From NCBI RefSeq assembly GCF_036199905.1, contig NZ_CP108109.1, forward strand, positions 3,767,501 through 3,831,500: DNA of 64,000 nt, in the 5' to 3' direction. The translations under genes and the position numbers were made by a program. Position 1 is the first letter of the stretch; each line of letters starts with the position of its first letter. This document shows positions 32,346 through 40,958 of this stretch, piece after piece. A model generated the notes under the pieces. The model made no database searches, was not told the DNA's origin, and saw nothing but the letters and a program-made list of their open reading frames with translations. This DNA comes from Streptomyces sp. NBC_00223 (GTDB lineage Bacteria > Actinomycetota > Actinomycetes > Streptomycetales > Streptomycetaceae).

Positions 32346-32524
32346 GCCGTCAGCGGCGCCCGGGCGCCGGGACATCCGATGGCGCAGCCGGGAGCGCGCC
32401 GGTCCGTCAGGCCGGCGGCCGGACGATCCTCGAACTGTGGGTACCGGCCGAGGAGTTGCCGGAGTTCAACCGCCACATCGTCGGCCCGATCCGACTCACC
32501 CACACCTTCACTCCGGAGCCGTGA
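32342..32524 (+). CDS. Small hypothetical protein coupled to the ATPase gene
   Basis: A 60-residue frame whose GTG overlaps the stop of the ATPase gene. After a 25-residue disordered start it reads 'TILELWVPAEELPEFNRHIV' and then 'GPIRLTHTF', a compact pattern that looks like a real folded small protein. I do not recognise a named family. Coupling suggests a partner of the ATPase. Confidence 0.5.
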   Translation: MSRQRRPGAGTSDGAAGSAPVRQAGGRTILELWVPAEELPEFNRHIVGPIRLTHTFTPEP

Positions 32525-32647
32525 CCCGCGACCCGGGCCGGCGACCCGGGCCGACGGCAAATCCGGTGGGGGGTAAAGGGGTTGCGGTACTAGCGCGCTG
32601 GGGGCGGACTGCGCACGCGCGGGCGGCGGGGCGGGGCATGAGAAAGC

Positions 32648-32672
32648 GGCCCGCGCGCGGTGCGCGCGGGCC
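32648..32672. terminator. Hairpin terminator between convergent genes
   Basis: GGCCCGCGCGC-GGT-GCGCGCGGGCC is a perfect 11-bp stem with a 3-base loop. It lies between the 3' ends of the plus-strand ATPase operon and the minus-strand XRE gene and is placed to stop both. Confidence 0.75.
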
Positions 32673-32715
32673 GGGGTGGGTGGATGGGTAGGTGACGGTT
32701 GGGGCGGAGGACGCG

Positions 32716-33234
32716 CTACGCGTCCGTCTTCTTCGATCGGCGGCCACCCTCGGCGGGCGCCGGACCGTCCGGCGGCTGCCACTCGGGGGCCTGGGCGAAG
32801 AAGACATTGATCCGGCCGACGAGCGTGCTGTACTCGGACGGGTTGAGCCCCACCCGGGCCTGGCGCAGCAGCGCCTCCAGCATGTGCCAGCGCTCGTCCA
32901 CACGGCTCACCGAGCCGTCCACGAACGGTGCGGACTCCTCCTCCCGCTCCTTGGCCACGATGGCGCGCAGCGCGGTCGCGACATCATCGCGGCCGACTGC
33001 CTCCAACTGCTCCGGTTGCAGATCGACGACGCGTGCCATCCGGGCCACCGTGTCCGCCGGGCTGCGAAAGCTGACCTTCGAGCCGCCGATGGACTGGTAG
33101 CCGGAGACGATCTGCCGCCACCGGGTGTCGCTGATGTTTGCTCGCCGCGCTGCTTCTCGCTGCGAGATTCGTGATGCCACCAGGGCGGTCTTGATCAACT
33201 CACCCTCGGGCGGTGCGGCCGGGCGCTCAGTCAT
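32716..33234 (-). CDS. XRE-like helix-turn-helix regulator
   Basis: A 172-residue protein. Residues 10-75 look like a helix-turn-helix ('SRISQREAARRANISDTRW'), followed by helical segments and a Lys/Arg-rich C-terminus. The ATG at 33234 has no clear Shine-Dalgarno; an upstream TTG at 33252 is less likely. It is divergent from a second, smaller XRE gene, and their common upstream region is full of repeats. A two-regulator switch, or a phage-like repressor pair, is a reasonable reading but is not proven. Confidence 0.75.
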   Translation of the reverse strand: MTERPAAPPEGELIKTALVASRISQREAARRANISDTRWRQIVSGYQSIGGSKVSFRSPADTVARMARVVDLQPEQLEAVGRDDVATALRAIVAKEREEESAPFVDGSVSRVDERWHMLEALLRQARVGLNPSEYSTLVGRINVFFAQAPEWQPPDGPAPAEGGRRSKKTDA

Positions 33235-33250
33235 AGGACGAGCTTCGCAC

Positions 33251-33390
33251 AACTACGCGCTCCGCGTCCAGTTCTACCCCGCTAGAACCCGAACCTACCC
33301 CGGACTGCCTGCGCATATGCACGTCAGTACGAGGCACAGTGCGCGTAGTTCGCACGGACTACTTGTGCAAAAGCGCTAGTACGCGCTAGT
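33251..33390. promoter_or_regulatory. Repeat-rich control region between divergent XRE genes
   Basis: AACTACGCGC (33251-33260) recurs inverted as GCGCGTAGTT (33341-33350), and GCGCTAGT occurs twice in tandem (33373-33380, 33383-33390), right in front of the plus-strand XRE start. These repeats are probably operator sites for one or both regulators. The plus-strand gene lacks an obvious RBS and may be leaderless. Confidence 0.6.
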
Positions 33391-33398
33391 TTCTCCAC

Positions 33399-33671
33399 AT
33401 GACACCCCGCCCCCGCACCCGTCCGAGCAGGCTCCACCAGGAGCCCGAGGCGGTCACATGGGCACGCGAGAAGGCCGGGCTGACCAAGCGCGCCCTCGCC
33501 GATCTGGTCGGCATCTCCGAACAGCTCATGGGGGAGATCGAGTCCGGCTGGCGCAGTGCCACGCCGGCCAATCTCACGAAGATCGCCGAAGCGCTGAACT
33601 GTCCCCTGGTCGCCCTGGAACGCAAACGCCACACCGGCGGCACGGCCAAGTCCCCCGAGGACACCGGTTGA
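33399..33671 (+). CDS. Small XRE-family DNA-binding protein
   Basis: A 90-residue protein that is almost entirely one XRE helix-turn-helix: 'VTWAREKAGLTKRALADLVG' then 'ISEQLMGEIESGWRSATPANL', with a short polar tail. Proteins of this size act as simple repressors. The ATG follows the tandem GCGCTAGT repeats within ten bases and has no Shine-Dalgarno, consistent with leaderless translation. Divergent from the larger XRE gene. Confidence 0.85.
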   Translation: MTPRPRTRPSRLHQEPEAVTWAREKAGLTKRALADLVGISEQLMGEIESGWRSATPANLTKIAEALNCPLVALERKRHTGGTAKSPEDTG

Positions 33672-34231
33672 CCGCCGACAGGACCGGGACGATCGCCGAT
33701 TCCCGCGAACCCGCAGAAATGGCATATGCCAAAGTCGTGAGACGGGGGGTGTGCACCTGGGGGTTATCGGCCATCATGAGACGCGTAGGAATGCGGAGGC
33801 CGCAATCTTTAGGCGACAACGGCCTCCGCCGGCCGAACTACCGGTCGCTGACGTGCTGATGGATCCAGACTGCCATCTGGATGATGCACCAGGTCACGCG
33901 TAAGCGATCGATACTACGGAGCCTCCTCGGCTTCCGATGTTTCACTCGGTGCTGCTCCGTTCTCCTTACATCCGTACCGGGTGTACGGAGGAGGAAGCAG
34001 CGGACGAATGGCCGACCGCTCGTCACATTACGGCGAGCAGCCGTGCCATGTCCGGCAGTCACCGAAATGCCGGTGTCGGCGCAGGTCACCCGCATGCCAC
34101 CGCGCACCGATCAGGCCGCCAGGCCCCCACCCGCGCACCGACCGACCCGCCGAAGCGCCCACAACGCGCGTCGGCGCGCGCGCCCACGCCCACTCCGAGG
34201 CCCCCGGCCGGACGGCACCGAGCCCCATCGC
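33672..34231. other. Intergenic region, with a hairpin at 33794-33828
   Basis: No convincing gene. CGGAGGCCG (33794-33802) and CGGCCTCCG (33820-33828) form a 9-bp stem with a 17-base loop, a possible terminator for the small XRE gene. The segment 33840-34000 is AT-richer than its surroundings but has no plausible start. Confidence 0.4.
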
Positions 34232-35125
34232 TCAGCCCGCGGCCCCCGCGATCCCCTCCGCCTCGACCGCCATCCGCATCCCGCCCAAGCGGCTGATCGA
34301 CGCGTCCAGCACATCACCGGGCACGATCGGCCCGACACCGGGAGGCGCCCCCGTGAAGATCACATCACCGGGGTTGAGGGTCATCATGCGCGAGGCGTAG
34401 GAGATGATCCGCGGCACCGGAGTGATCAGATCCGAGGTGTTGACCTCCTGACGCGGTTCGCCGTCGCAGGTCAGCCGGATGTCGAAGTCGGCCGGGTCGC
34501 CCGCCTCGTCGCTGGTGGTGAGCCAGGGTCCCAACGGGCTGAACGTGTCGTAGCTCTTGCGGCGGGAACGGTCCGCCGGGCTGCGTACGGTGATGTCCAG
34601 GCCGATCGTGTAGCCGAGCACATGGTCGAGGGCGTCCTCGACCGCGATGTCCTTGCCGCCGGTGCCGATCACCACGACCAGTTCGGACTCGTGGTGGATC
34701 TCGCTGCCCTCGTCCAGCACCGCGCGCGGAAGCACGATGGGCCCGCGCGGTCCGGTGATGGACGACGGCGCCTTGAGGAAGACGTCGAAGTTCATCATCC
34801 ACGACTCGACCTGCCCCAGCGTGCGCTCCTGCACCGAGTGCATCTCGTCCACGTGGGCCTGGTAGTTGCTGGCCGAGGCGATGATCTTCGTCGGGCCGAG
34901 CACCGGCGCCGCCAGCCGTACGGAGTCCAGCGGCAGCCGCGGGCCCGCGTCGGCCGCCGCACCCAGGGCGGGGGCGACCTCGGCGAAGTCCCGGCAGAGC
35001 CGGCGCCACCAGCCGGCCAGCAGCGGGTCGGGGTCGTGCGGCCAGGGCAGCGCGTGGGTCACGTCCACCACGGCGTCGCCGATGACGACGCCGAGCCGGT
35101 TGTCGTCGAAGAGGGCGAGTCTCAT
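34232..35125 (-). CDS. Fumarylacetoacetate hydrolase family, probable fumarylpyruvate hydrolase
   Basis: A 297-residue FAH-fold hydrolase. The metal-binding acidic residues are in 'EIHHESELVVVIGTGGKDI' and 'GYTIGLDITVRS', and the C-terminus has 'PGDVIFTGAPPGVGPIVPGD'. The family cleaves C-C bonds in beta-diketo acids. Coupled by ATGA to a gentisate dioxygenase gene, it most likely hydrolyses fumaryl- or maleylpyruvate to pyruvate and fumarate or malate. No maleylpyruvate isomerase gene was found nearby, so it may act directly on maleylpyruvate. Confidence 0.9.
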   Translation of the reverse strand: MRLALFDDNRLGVVIGDAVVDVTHALPWPHDPDPLLAGWWRRLCRDFAEVAPALGAAADAGPRLPLDSVRLAAPVLGPTKIIASASNYQAHVDEMHSVQERTLGQVESWMMNFDVFLKAPSSITGPRGPIVLPRAVLDEGSEIHHESELVVVIGTGGKDIAVEDALDHVLGYTIGLDITVRSPADRSRRKSYDTFSPLGPWLTTSDEAGDPADFDIRLTCDGEPRQEVNTSDLITPVPRIISYASRMMTLNPGDVIFTGAPPGVGPIVPGDVLDASISRLGGMRMAVEAEGIAGAAG

Positions 35126-36375
35126 GAGCGCACCTGGTCCTGGTTCGTGGCGGCGGACGTAACCGGAGCAGCCGGGGTGGCCGGAACAGCCGGAGCAGCC
35201 GGCGTGGCCGGGGTGAAGACACCGGTCACCGACTGGGGTGCGGCCAGGGTCAGTTCGCGGTAGATGCCGAGCGCCCGCAGTACGGGGCTGTCGCCGATGC
35301 TGAACAGGTCGGCGCCCTCCGCGCTGGTGTGCTCGGCGGCGGCCCAGGACGGTACGACGAACATGTCGCCGGCCGACCAGTCGAACCGCTGACCGTCGAT
35401 CACCGAGGAGCCGGAGCCGCGGTAGACGACGAAGACGGCGTTGCCGGTACGGCGGACCGGCAACGTGTGTGCTCCGGGGGCGAGTCGGTGCATGCCGCAG
35501 TTCATGGTCGGCAGCACGCTGGCGCCGGTCTGCGGGCTGACGAACTCCAGGCTCACCAGCGGCTCTGCGCTCTCGGCGGCCAGCCGGGTCAACTCCCGGT
35601 CGGTGTCGGTCCATCGGTAGACCAGCAGCGGGGAGTGCCGGCCGTCCACCACGTCGCGGACCGCGCCGCTGACGAAGCGCGGACCGGGTCCGGCCGTGGT
35701 CTCGGAACGGTTGTGCGGGGTCTCCTCCGGCTGCCGGAGGTCGGGGTAGGGCTCGAAGAAGACCGCGTCCAGCGCCTCGATCATCGGCAGGTCGAGCCCG
35801 TCGAACCAGAGCATCGGGCCGTCGCTGGTGCTGCTGTGGTCGTGCCAGTTCCACGACGGGGTGAGCACCAGGTCGCCGGGGTGCATGTCGCAGACGTCGC
35901 CGTCGACGGTGGTCGCGACGCCGTCCCCGGACAGGATGAAGCGGATGGCGCCGGGCGTGTGCCGGTGGGCCGGGGCCGTCTCGCCCTGGCCGAGGCACTG
36001 GATGGCGCCCCACAGGGTGCCGGCCGCGTAGGGCAGACCGCCGAGGCCGGGGTTGCCGAGGCTCAACACCCGTCGCTCACCGCCGCGTTCGACCGGTACG
36101 AGGCGCAGTGCACGCTCGGCGAGGTCGGTCAGCACGGGGGCGCTCCACAGCCAGGGGACCGAGCGGGGGCGCGGGGTGGGCGGCAGCAGGTTGCGGGTGA
36201 TCGTCCACAGCGGATGCAGGTCCACGGCGGCCAGGTCCCGGTAGAGGGAGGCGAGTTGGGCCTCCTCGTCAGCCGGCGCCTCCCCACCACCAGGCGCCTC
36301 CCCATCGGTCGACAGCTGCTCTCCCGAAGGGAGTTCTTCCCCGTCCCGCGCGGACGCGGTCGTTCCGTACGTCAT
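35122..36375 (-). CDS. Gentisate 1,2-dioxygenase-like bicupin
   Basis: A 417-residue bicupin ring-cleaving dioxygenase. The first cupin has the iron ligands at His137-Arg-His139 ('TAPAHRHTPGAIRFIL') and a later 'SWNWHDHSS'. The second cupin ('MHRLAPGAHTLPVRRTGN') lacks a full set, as in the family. It opens the ring of gentisate (2,5-dihydroxybenzoate) or a related salicylate. The extra 40 residues at the N-terminus are Gly/Glu-rich. Between the FAD hydroxylase (53 bases upstream) and the FAH hydrolase it completes a short gentisate operon. Confidence 0.88.
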   Translation of the reverse strand: MTYGTTASARDGEELPSGEQLSTDGEAPGGGEAPADEEAQLASLYRDLAAVDLHPLWTITRNLLPPTPRPRSVPWLWSAPVLTDLAERALRLVPVERGGERRVLSLGNPGLGGLPYAAGTLWGAIQCLGQGETAPAHRHTPGAIRFILSGDGVATTVDGDVCDMHPGDLVLTPSWNWHDHSSTSDGPMLWFDGLDLPMIEALDAVFFEPYPDLRQPEETPHNRSETTAGPGPRFVSGAVRDVVDGRHSPLLVYRWTDTDRELTRLAAESAEPLVSLEFVSPQTGASVLPTMNCGMHRLAPGAHTLPVRRTGNAVFVVYRGSGSSVIDGQRFDWSAGDMFVVPSWAAAEHTSAEGADLFSIGDSPVLRALGIYRELTLAAPQSVTGVFTPATPAAPAVPATPAAPVTSAATNQDQVRS

Positions 36376-36428
36376 AGCGTCTCTTTCGCCTGCGCCGCGC
36401 CCGGCCGGGCCCGGCGGCAACGGTCGGC

Positions 36429-37697
36429 TCATATGGTCGAGTTCGCCACCGCGTCCATACGGCGGCGGACCTCCTGCGGCGGCAGTCCGATTCCGAAGCG
36501 GGCCACCGATTCGAGCAGCGAGGCACGCCGGCACCAGGCCCTGGCCCGGTCGGGGTCGCCCGCGACGGCCCGCATCTCGTCGTGGTTGGCCTGCCGCTTG
36601 GCCTCGTCGCGCTCGCCGATCCGCTCGGTGTTCTTCTTGGTGTCGGCCTGGACATACTCGACGGCCACCTGCCGCCGTACGAAGTTGAAGGCCGCCAGCT
36701 CGGCTTCCTCGTCGGCGTCGTGCTGGAGGATCCGGACCAGCCGGCGGGCCAGGTCGACGCCGTCGTGGATACCGCTGTTGAGTCCCACCCCGCCGAGCGG
36801 GCTGTTGATGTGGGCGGCGTCGCCGATCAGCGCGCAGGGGCCGAAGACGAACGAGTCCGCCACCCGCTGGTGCACGTGGTAGACCTGGTAGTCGATGATC
36901 GGGTAGCCGGACGGCAGCGGCGCGATGCCCTGCAACCGGGTCTGCATCTCGGCGGCGTCGGTGGCCTGCTCGTACGTCTGGTCCACCGGCACCGGGTACA
37001 CCGCGCGCCAGGACTCCACCGTGCGCAGCAGGAAGAGCCATTCGTCGGGGTCGGCGACATAGTTGACGTCGGCGATGTCCGGGATGAGCGCGCGGAAGTC
37101 GGCCGAGGTGCTGGCGATCAGGAAGCGCTCGGGGTAGGTGAAGCCCTCGAACCGGGCGCCCAGCAGCCCGCGGGCGGTGCTGCTCGCGCCGTCGGCGGCG
37201 ATCAGGAAGCTGCCGCGCAGGCTCACCTCGCCGGACGGTCCTCGGCCCGAGACGGTCACGCCGTCCGCGCCGGTGGTGATCGCGTCGGCGGTGACGCCGT
37301 AGTGCAGGGTGACGTTCGGGGCGTCCGTGAGCCGTTCGACCAGCATCCGGACCAGGTGCTGCTGGTTGAGCTGGAGCCGGTGCGGGTACTTTGTCTCGTC
37401 CTTGAGCACGCCGAAGTCGAACTCGGCGACCAGTCCGGAGCGGCGGTCGCGGTACTGGTAGCGCGGCACCGTCAGCCCCTCGGCGTGCATCTGTCCCGAC
37501 AGGCCGAGATCGTCGAGCAGTTCGAGCGTCGGCGGGTGGAACGTCGACGCGCGCCAGTCGGTACGCGGCTGGGGTTCGCGCTCGATGACGTGCACCTCCA
37601 CGCCTGCTCGGGCCAGCGCCCATGCCGCGGTGGCGCCGACGGGGCCGCCCCCCAGCACGAGTACGGGCAGCTCACGATGATTCGCCACGAATGTCAT
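36429..37697 (-). CDS. FAD-dependent aromatic hydroxylase, probably gentisate-forming
   Basis: A 422-residue class A flavoprotein monooxygenase. It has the Rossmann GxGxxG region 'VLVLGGGPVGATAAWALARA', and the second FAD motif 'CALIGDAAHINSPLGGVGLN'. A DG-type motif is present ('FLIAADGASSTARG'). Such enzymes hydroxylate phenolic acids with NAD(P)H. With gentisate dioxygenase directly downstream, conversion of 3-hydroxybenzoate or salicylate to gentisate is the likely job. It is divergent from the IclR regulator across 56 bases. Confidence 0.88.
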   Translation of the reverse strand: MTFVANHRELPVLVLGGGPVGATAAWALARAGVEVHVIEREPQPRTDWRASTFHPPTLELLDDLGLSGQMHAEGLTVPRYQYRDRRSGLVAEFDFGVLKDETKYPHRLQLNQQHLVRMLVERLTDAPNVTLHYGVTADAITTGADGVTVSGRGPSGEVSLRGSFLIAADGASSTARGLLGARFEGFTYPERFLIASTSADFRALIPDIADVNYVADPDEWLFLLRTVESWRAVYPVPVDQTYEQATDAAEMQTRLQGIAPLPSGYPIIDYQVYHVHQRVADSFVFGPCALIGDAAHINSPLGGVGLNSGIHDGVDLARRLVRILQHDADEEAELAAFNFVRRQVAVEYVQADTKKNTERIGERDEAKRQANHDEMRAVAGDPDRARAWCRRASLLESVARFGIGLPPQEVRRRMDAVANSTI

Positions 37698-37753
37698 AGC
37701 CCAACCTTAGTGATTATTCCGCGCCTTGGAAGATTTGGCGCTACTATTCCTTC
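37698..37753. promoter_or_regulatory. Divergent promoter/operator region of the gentisate operon
   Basis: This AT-rich 56-base gap must hold both promoters. GCGCC (37721-37725) and GGCGC (37737-37741) form an inverted repeat around TTGGAAGATTT. ACTATTCC at 37743-37750 recurs in the reverse sense at 53075-53082, upstream of the second catabolic operon. A site for the adjacent IclR protein is inferred. Confidence 0.5.
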
Positions 37754-38563
37754 ATGAAGAACACAATCCACGATGACCCCCACGTCCCCGCGCCTTACGA
37801 GCCGCAGGCGGGCCTGTCATCGGTCGACAACGCCCTTCAGTTGCTGCACCTCATCGGCGAGAGACGGGCCCTGCGCGTCGCCGAGGCCGCGGAGGCGCTG
37901 GGCGTCGCCCGGTCCACCGCCCATCGGCTGCTGACGGCACTGCGCCGGCAGAGCTTTGTGACGCAGGACAAGCCCAACGGCGTCTATCGGCCAGGCCGCG
38001 CCCTGTTGGAGATCGGACTCGCCGCGATCGGCCGGGTCGACATCCGGCACGCGGCGCGTCCGGTGCTTGAGCAGCTGAGCGAGCAGACCCAGGAAACGGC
38101 CAGTCTGCTGCTGCTGGAGGGCAATTCCGTCCGCTTCATCGACTGTGTCGAGGGCTCCCGGGCGGTGCGCGTGGCGACCCGTACCGGGATCGTGCTGCCG
38201 GCCCACTGCACGGCCGGCGGCAAGGCGATACTGGCCGCTCTGCCGAGCACCGACCTGGGCCGCCGTTACCCGACCCGGCAGTTGGACACCCGCACGCCCG
38301 CCTCCATCTCCACCTGGGGCGAGTTGGAGGCCGATCTGCGTGAGATCCGGGGGATCGGATACGCGATCAACTTCGGCGAGGGCGAGAACAGCATCAGCGC
38401 GGTGGGGACGGCGATCTACGACCTCATCGGCTATCCGCTGGCGGCCATCGCGGTGGCCGTCCCGAGGTCCCGGCTGGAGACCATCGAGCAGGCCAGGGCG
38501 CTGGCGCCCCTGGTGGTCCAGGCCCAGGCGTCGGTGAGCGAGGCGCTCAACGAGTCCGCCTGA
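37754..38563 (+). CDS. IclR-family transcriptional regulator
   Basis: A 269-residue regulator. The N-terminal winged helix reads 'SVDNALQLLHLIGERRALRV' then 'AEAAEALGVARSTAHRLLTA'. The C-terminal effector domain contains 'TGIVLPAHCTAGGKAILAAL', the typical IclR ligand pocket with Cys. IclR proteins usually respond to aromatic acids and control their breakdown. It is divergent from the hydroxylase-gentisate dioxygenase-hydrolase operon and is the only regulator in the catabolic island, so it may control both operons. Confidence 0.93.
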   Translation: MKNTIHDDPHVPAPYEPQAGLSSVDNALQLLHLIGERRALRVAEAAEALGVARSTAHRLLTALRRQSFVTQDKPNGVYRPGRALLEIGLAAIGRVDIRHAARPVLEQLSEQTQETASLLLLEGNSVRFIDCVEGSRAVRVATRTGIVLPAHCTAGGKAILAALPSTDLGRRYPTRQLDTRTPASISTWGELEADLREIRGIGYAINFGEGENSISAVGTAIYDLIGYPLAAIAVAVPRSRLETIEQARALAPLVVQAQASVSEALNESA

Positions 38564-38613
38564 GGGGGGAACCGTTGGCCGCGGCGGCGGCCTGGCACCT
38601 GCCGAGCCGCCGG

Positions 38614-40212
38614 TCACAGCGCGAACACCAATGACTTGAGCGAGACCGGGACCGTCCCGGACTTGGCCAGCACCGCGCCGACGTCCACATAGTCGAACGC
38701 GGTGCCGGTGATGCCGTCCACCGAGACGACCGGGGACGTCACACCCTGATCGAGCAGCAGAGCGCCGACGGTCTGCGCGATGTCGCCGTCGAAGAGCAGA
38801 CACAGCGGCAGGCCCGCCGCGATCCGCTCCTCCAGACCGAGCCGTATCCCCGTGACGAAGGCGTCCAGCCGCCGGAAGCTCGGCGCACCGCTCCAGCCGA
38901 AGCCGAAGGCCAGCGCGTCGTCCGGGCCGACCGCCGACTCCGTGAGCCGCCGCCGGACCGCGGCCGCGACCAGCTCCGGGTCGACCTCCTCGGTCCACGC
39001 GAACTCCGGTCGCAGCACCCGCAGATCGCGCATCGGCAGCAGACCGGGATCGCTGACGTGCAGGGTGTTCCCGCTGACCTGCACGGTGTACTGGGACGCC
39101 CCGAGCACCGTCGCCCTGATCGCCCGCCCGCAGTCCTCCACCGGACCGGGCAACCGCCCCGCCCGCCCGGCCAGCGCACGCCCGAACATCGGCCCCAGAT
39201 CGCCGAACTCCCTGGACTCGCGCCCGTAGACGTACTCGGCGACACCGCCGGAGAACAGCACGGCGTCGTACGGACCCCGGGCGGCGAACGGTTCGGTGAG
39301 CCGCGTCCAGTCGAGACCGTCACCGGGAACCGAACCGGGCGCGGACGTACCGAGCACCGCAGAGAGGACCTGGTCGGCCATCAGCGCGGCCAGTTCCGCC
39401 AGCCGGGACGGTGGGACGGTGTCCCCCAGCGACCAGTCGTGACCGAGCGCCGCCGCCAGACGGGCGCCCGCGGGTTCCAGCCGGACGATCCGCCCCGCGC
39501 CGTCGACCACGACCAGCCGTCCGCCCAGATGCAGCGCGGCGGTCTCCCGTACGGCGCCGGACTCGGCCACCGACAGCTTGGTGGTGCCGCCGCCCACATC
39601 GATGTTGAGCACCCGCCCGCCGCGCTCGCTCCTGGCCACCGCGCCCGAGCCGTGGGCGGCGAGCACCGCCTCCATGCCGTGCCCGGCGGCCGCGCAGATG
39701 AAGCGGCCGGTCCGGGCGGCGAAGAGGTCCGCGATGGCCCGGGCGTTGTGCCGCCGGGTCGCCTCGCCGGTGAGGATGACGGCGCCGGTGTCCACCTCGT
39801 CGGCCGAGACGCCGGCCTCCGCCAGCGTCCGGTCCACGAAGTCCCGCAGCCGCTCCTCGTCGATCCGCAGCCCCTCGGCGTACGGCGTCAGGACGACGGG
39901 CGACTCGTGGACGATCCGCTTCTCGACGACGGCGAAGGCACTGGACATCTCCCGTCCCAGCCGCCGCAGGGTCAGCCGGGACAGCAGCAACTGGCTCGTG
40001 GCCGAGCCGATGTCGATGCCGACGCTGGTGAGGACGATCTGATCCCGTTCCCACAGCGGGTGGTCGGGGTCGTCGGACCAGATGTCCACGGCGTGGTCGT
40101 CGTGATGGTGACCGTGACCGTGGCCATGGCTGTGACCGTGGCTGTGGTTGTGACCGTGGCTGTGGCCATGGACCTCGGCCGCGGCCCGCGTCCCCGTGTC
40201 GGTGTCGGACAC
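38614..40212 (-). CDS. EutA-like ATPase/reactivase with His-rich N-terminus
   Basis: A 532-residue homologue of EutA, the actin-fold ATPase that reactivates the B12 enzyme ethanolamine ammonia-lyase. It shows 'VGIDIGSATSQLLLSRL', 'VLNIDVGGGTTKLSVAES' (phosphate-binding strand) and 'AVLFSGGVAEYVYG'. Residues 15-40 hold 14 His alternating with Gly/Ser, a probable metal-binding tail as in urease and hydrogenase accessory proteins. No eutBC, eut shell or B12 enzyme is in the window. It ends the aromatic-acid operon, 5 bases after the aldolase-like gene (start GTG 40212; GTG 40221 is an alternative). Role here unknown. Confidence 0.85.
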   Translation of the reverse strand: MSDTDTGTRAAAEVHGHSHGHNHSHGHSHGHGHGHHHDDHAVDIWSDDPDHPLWERDQIVLTSVGIDIGSATSQLLLSRLTLRRLGREMSSAFAVVEKRIVHESPVVLTPYAEGLRIDEERLRDFVDRTLAEAGVSADEVDTGAVILTGEATRRHNARAIADLFAARTGRFICAAAGHGMEAVLAAHGSGAVARSERGGRVLNIDVGGGTTKLSVAESGAVRETAALHLGGRLVVVDGAGRIVRLEPAGARLAAALGHDWSLGDTVPPSRLAELAALMADQVLSAVLGTSAPGSVPGDGLDWTRLTEPFAARGPYDAVLFSGGVAEYVYGRESREFGDLGPMFGRALAGRAGRLPGPVEDCGRAIRATVLGASQYTVQVSGNTLHVSDPGLLPMRDLRVLRPEFAWTEEVDPELVAAAVRRRLTESAVGPDDALAFGFGWSGAPSFRRLDAFVTGIRLGLEERIAAGLPLCLLFDGDIAQTVGALLLDQGVTSPVVSVDGITGTAFDYVDVGAVLAKSGTVPVSLKSLVFAL

Positions 40213-40217
40213 CGCTC

Positions 40218-40958
40218 TCACCTCTCCCCGGTCGGCTCGTCCGCCAGACGGCGGTAGAAGCGCCAGGTGGACTCGATCAGCTCCGGCCGGGTGCGGCCGG
40301 TCCCGACGACGGACTCCTGGTCGGCCGCGTCGATCGGCCGCGGCTCACCGAGCTGGCGGGCCCGGAAGTTGAGCTCGGCCAGCTCGCTGAGCTTGATGAC
40401 GTTCAGCGCCGCCTCCTCCGGTGTCTCCCCCGCGGTCGTCACGCCGTGGCCGCGCATCAGACAGGCGCCGCCCGACCCGAGCACCGCGGCCAGCTCGTCG
40501 CCCAGCCGGCGGTCCGTGACCAGCACGGCGCGCTGGTACGTCGGCACACCGCGGGCCAGCAGCCGCAGCGCGTACGGGTCATAGGCGCCGATCAGCGGCA
40601 GCAGCGGTACGTCGCAGACGCCGAAGAGCACCGGCATCAGCGGATGGACATGCGCCACGCTGCCGACGTCCGGGCGGGCCCGGTACACCGCGAGGTGGAT
40701 GGCGACCTCCTGCGGAGGCTTCAACCCCGGTGCGCCGGAGAGCAGTTCACCGTCGGGACCGACCACCACCACGTCGTCGGCCCCGGCGAACCGCAGTCCG
40801 GTCTCGGCGGGACCGCGGGCCTTGACGGCCACGCTCCCGTCGGCCAGCCGCATGCTGACATGGCCGGCCGGCTCGCGGGTCAGGCCCAGGCGGCCGAGGA
40901 CACGGCAGGCCGCGGCGATCCGCTCCGCCGCCGCGACGCGCTCGGCCGCCGGCGCCAT
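40218..40958 (-). CDS. Class II aldolase/adducin family protein, probable decarboxylase
   Basis: A 246-residue class II aldolase fold. Metal-binding His residues are in 'SVAHVHPLMPVLF' and 'CLMRGHGVTTAG', with the acidic residue near 'PPQEVAIHLAVYR'. In phthalate-degrading actinobacteria, members of this family decarboxylate dihydroxyphthalate; fuculose-phosphate-type aldolase activity is less likely in this setting. Its ATG shares a base with the Rieske stop (TGATG). With the Rieske oxygenase it suggests hydroxylation plus decarboxylation of an aromatic polyacid. The function is inferred. Confidence 0.82.
   Translation of the reverse strand: MAPAAERVAAAERIAAACRVLGRLGLTREPAGHVSMRLADGSVAVKARGPAETGLRFAGADDVVVVGPDGELLSGAPGLKPPQEVAIHLAVYRARPDVGSVAHVHPLMPVLFGVCDVPLLPLIGAYDPYALRLLARGVPTYQRAVLVTDRRLGDELAAVLGSGGACLMRGHGVTTAGETPEEAALNVIKLSELAELNFRARQLGEPRPIDAADQESVVGTGRTRPELIESTWRFYRRLADEPTGER

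Noticed and set aside
40218-40958. Sugar-phosphate (fuculose/ribulose) aldolase or epimerase
   Set aside because: No sugar genes nearby; context with Rieske oxygenase favours an aromatic-acid decarboxylase of the same fold.
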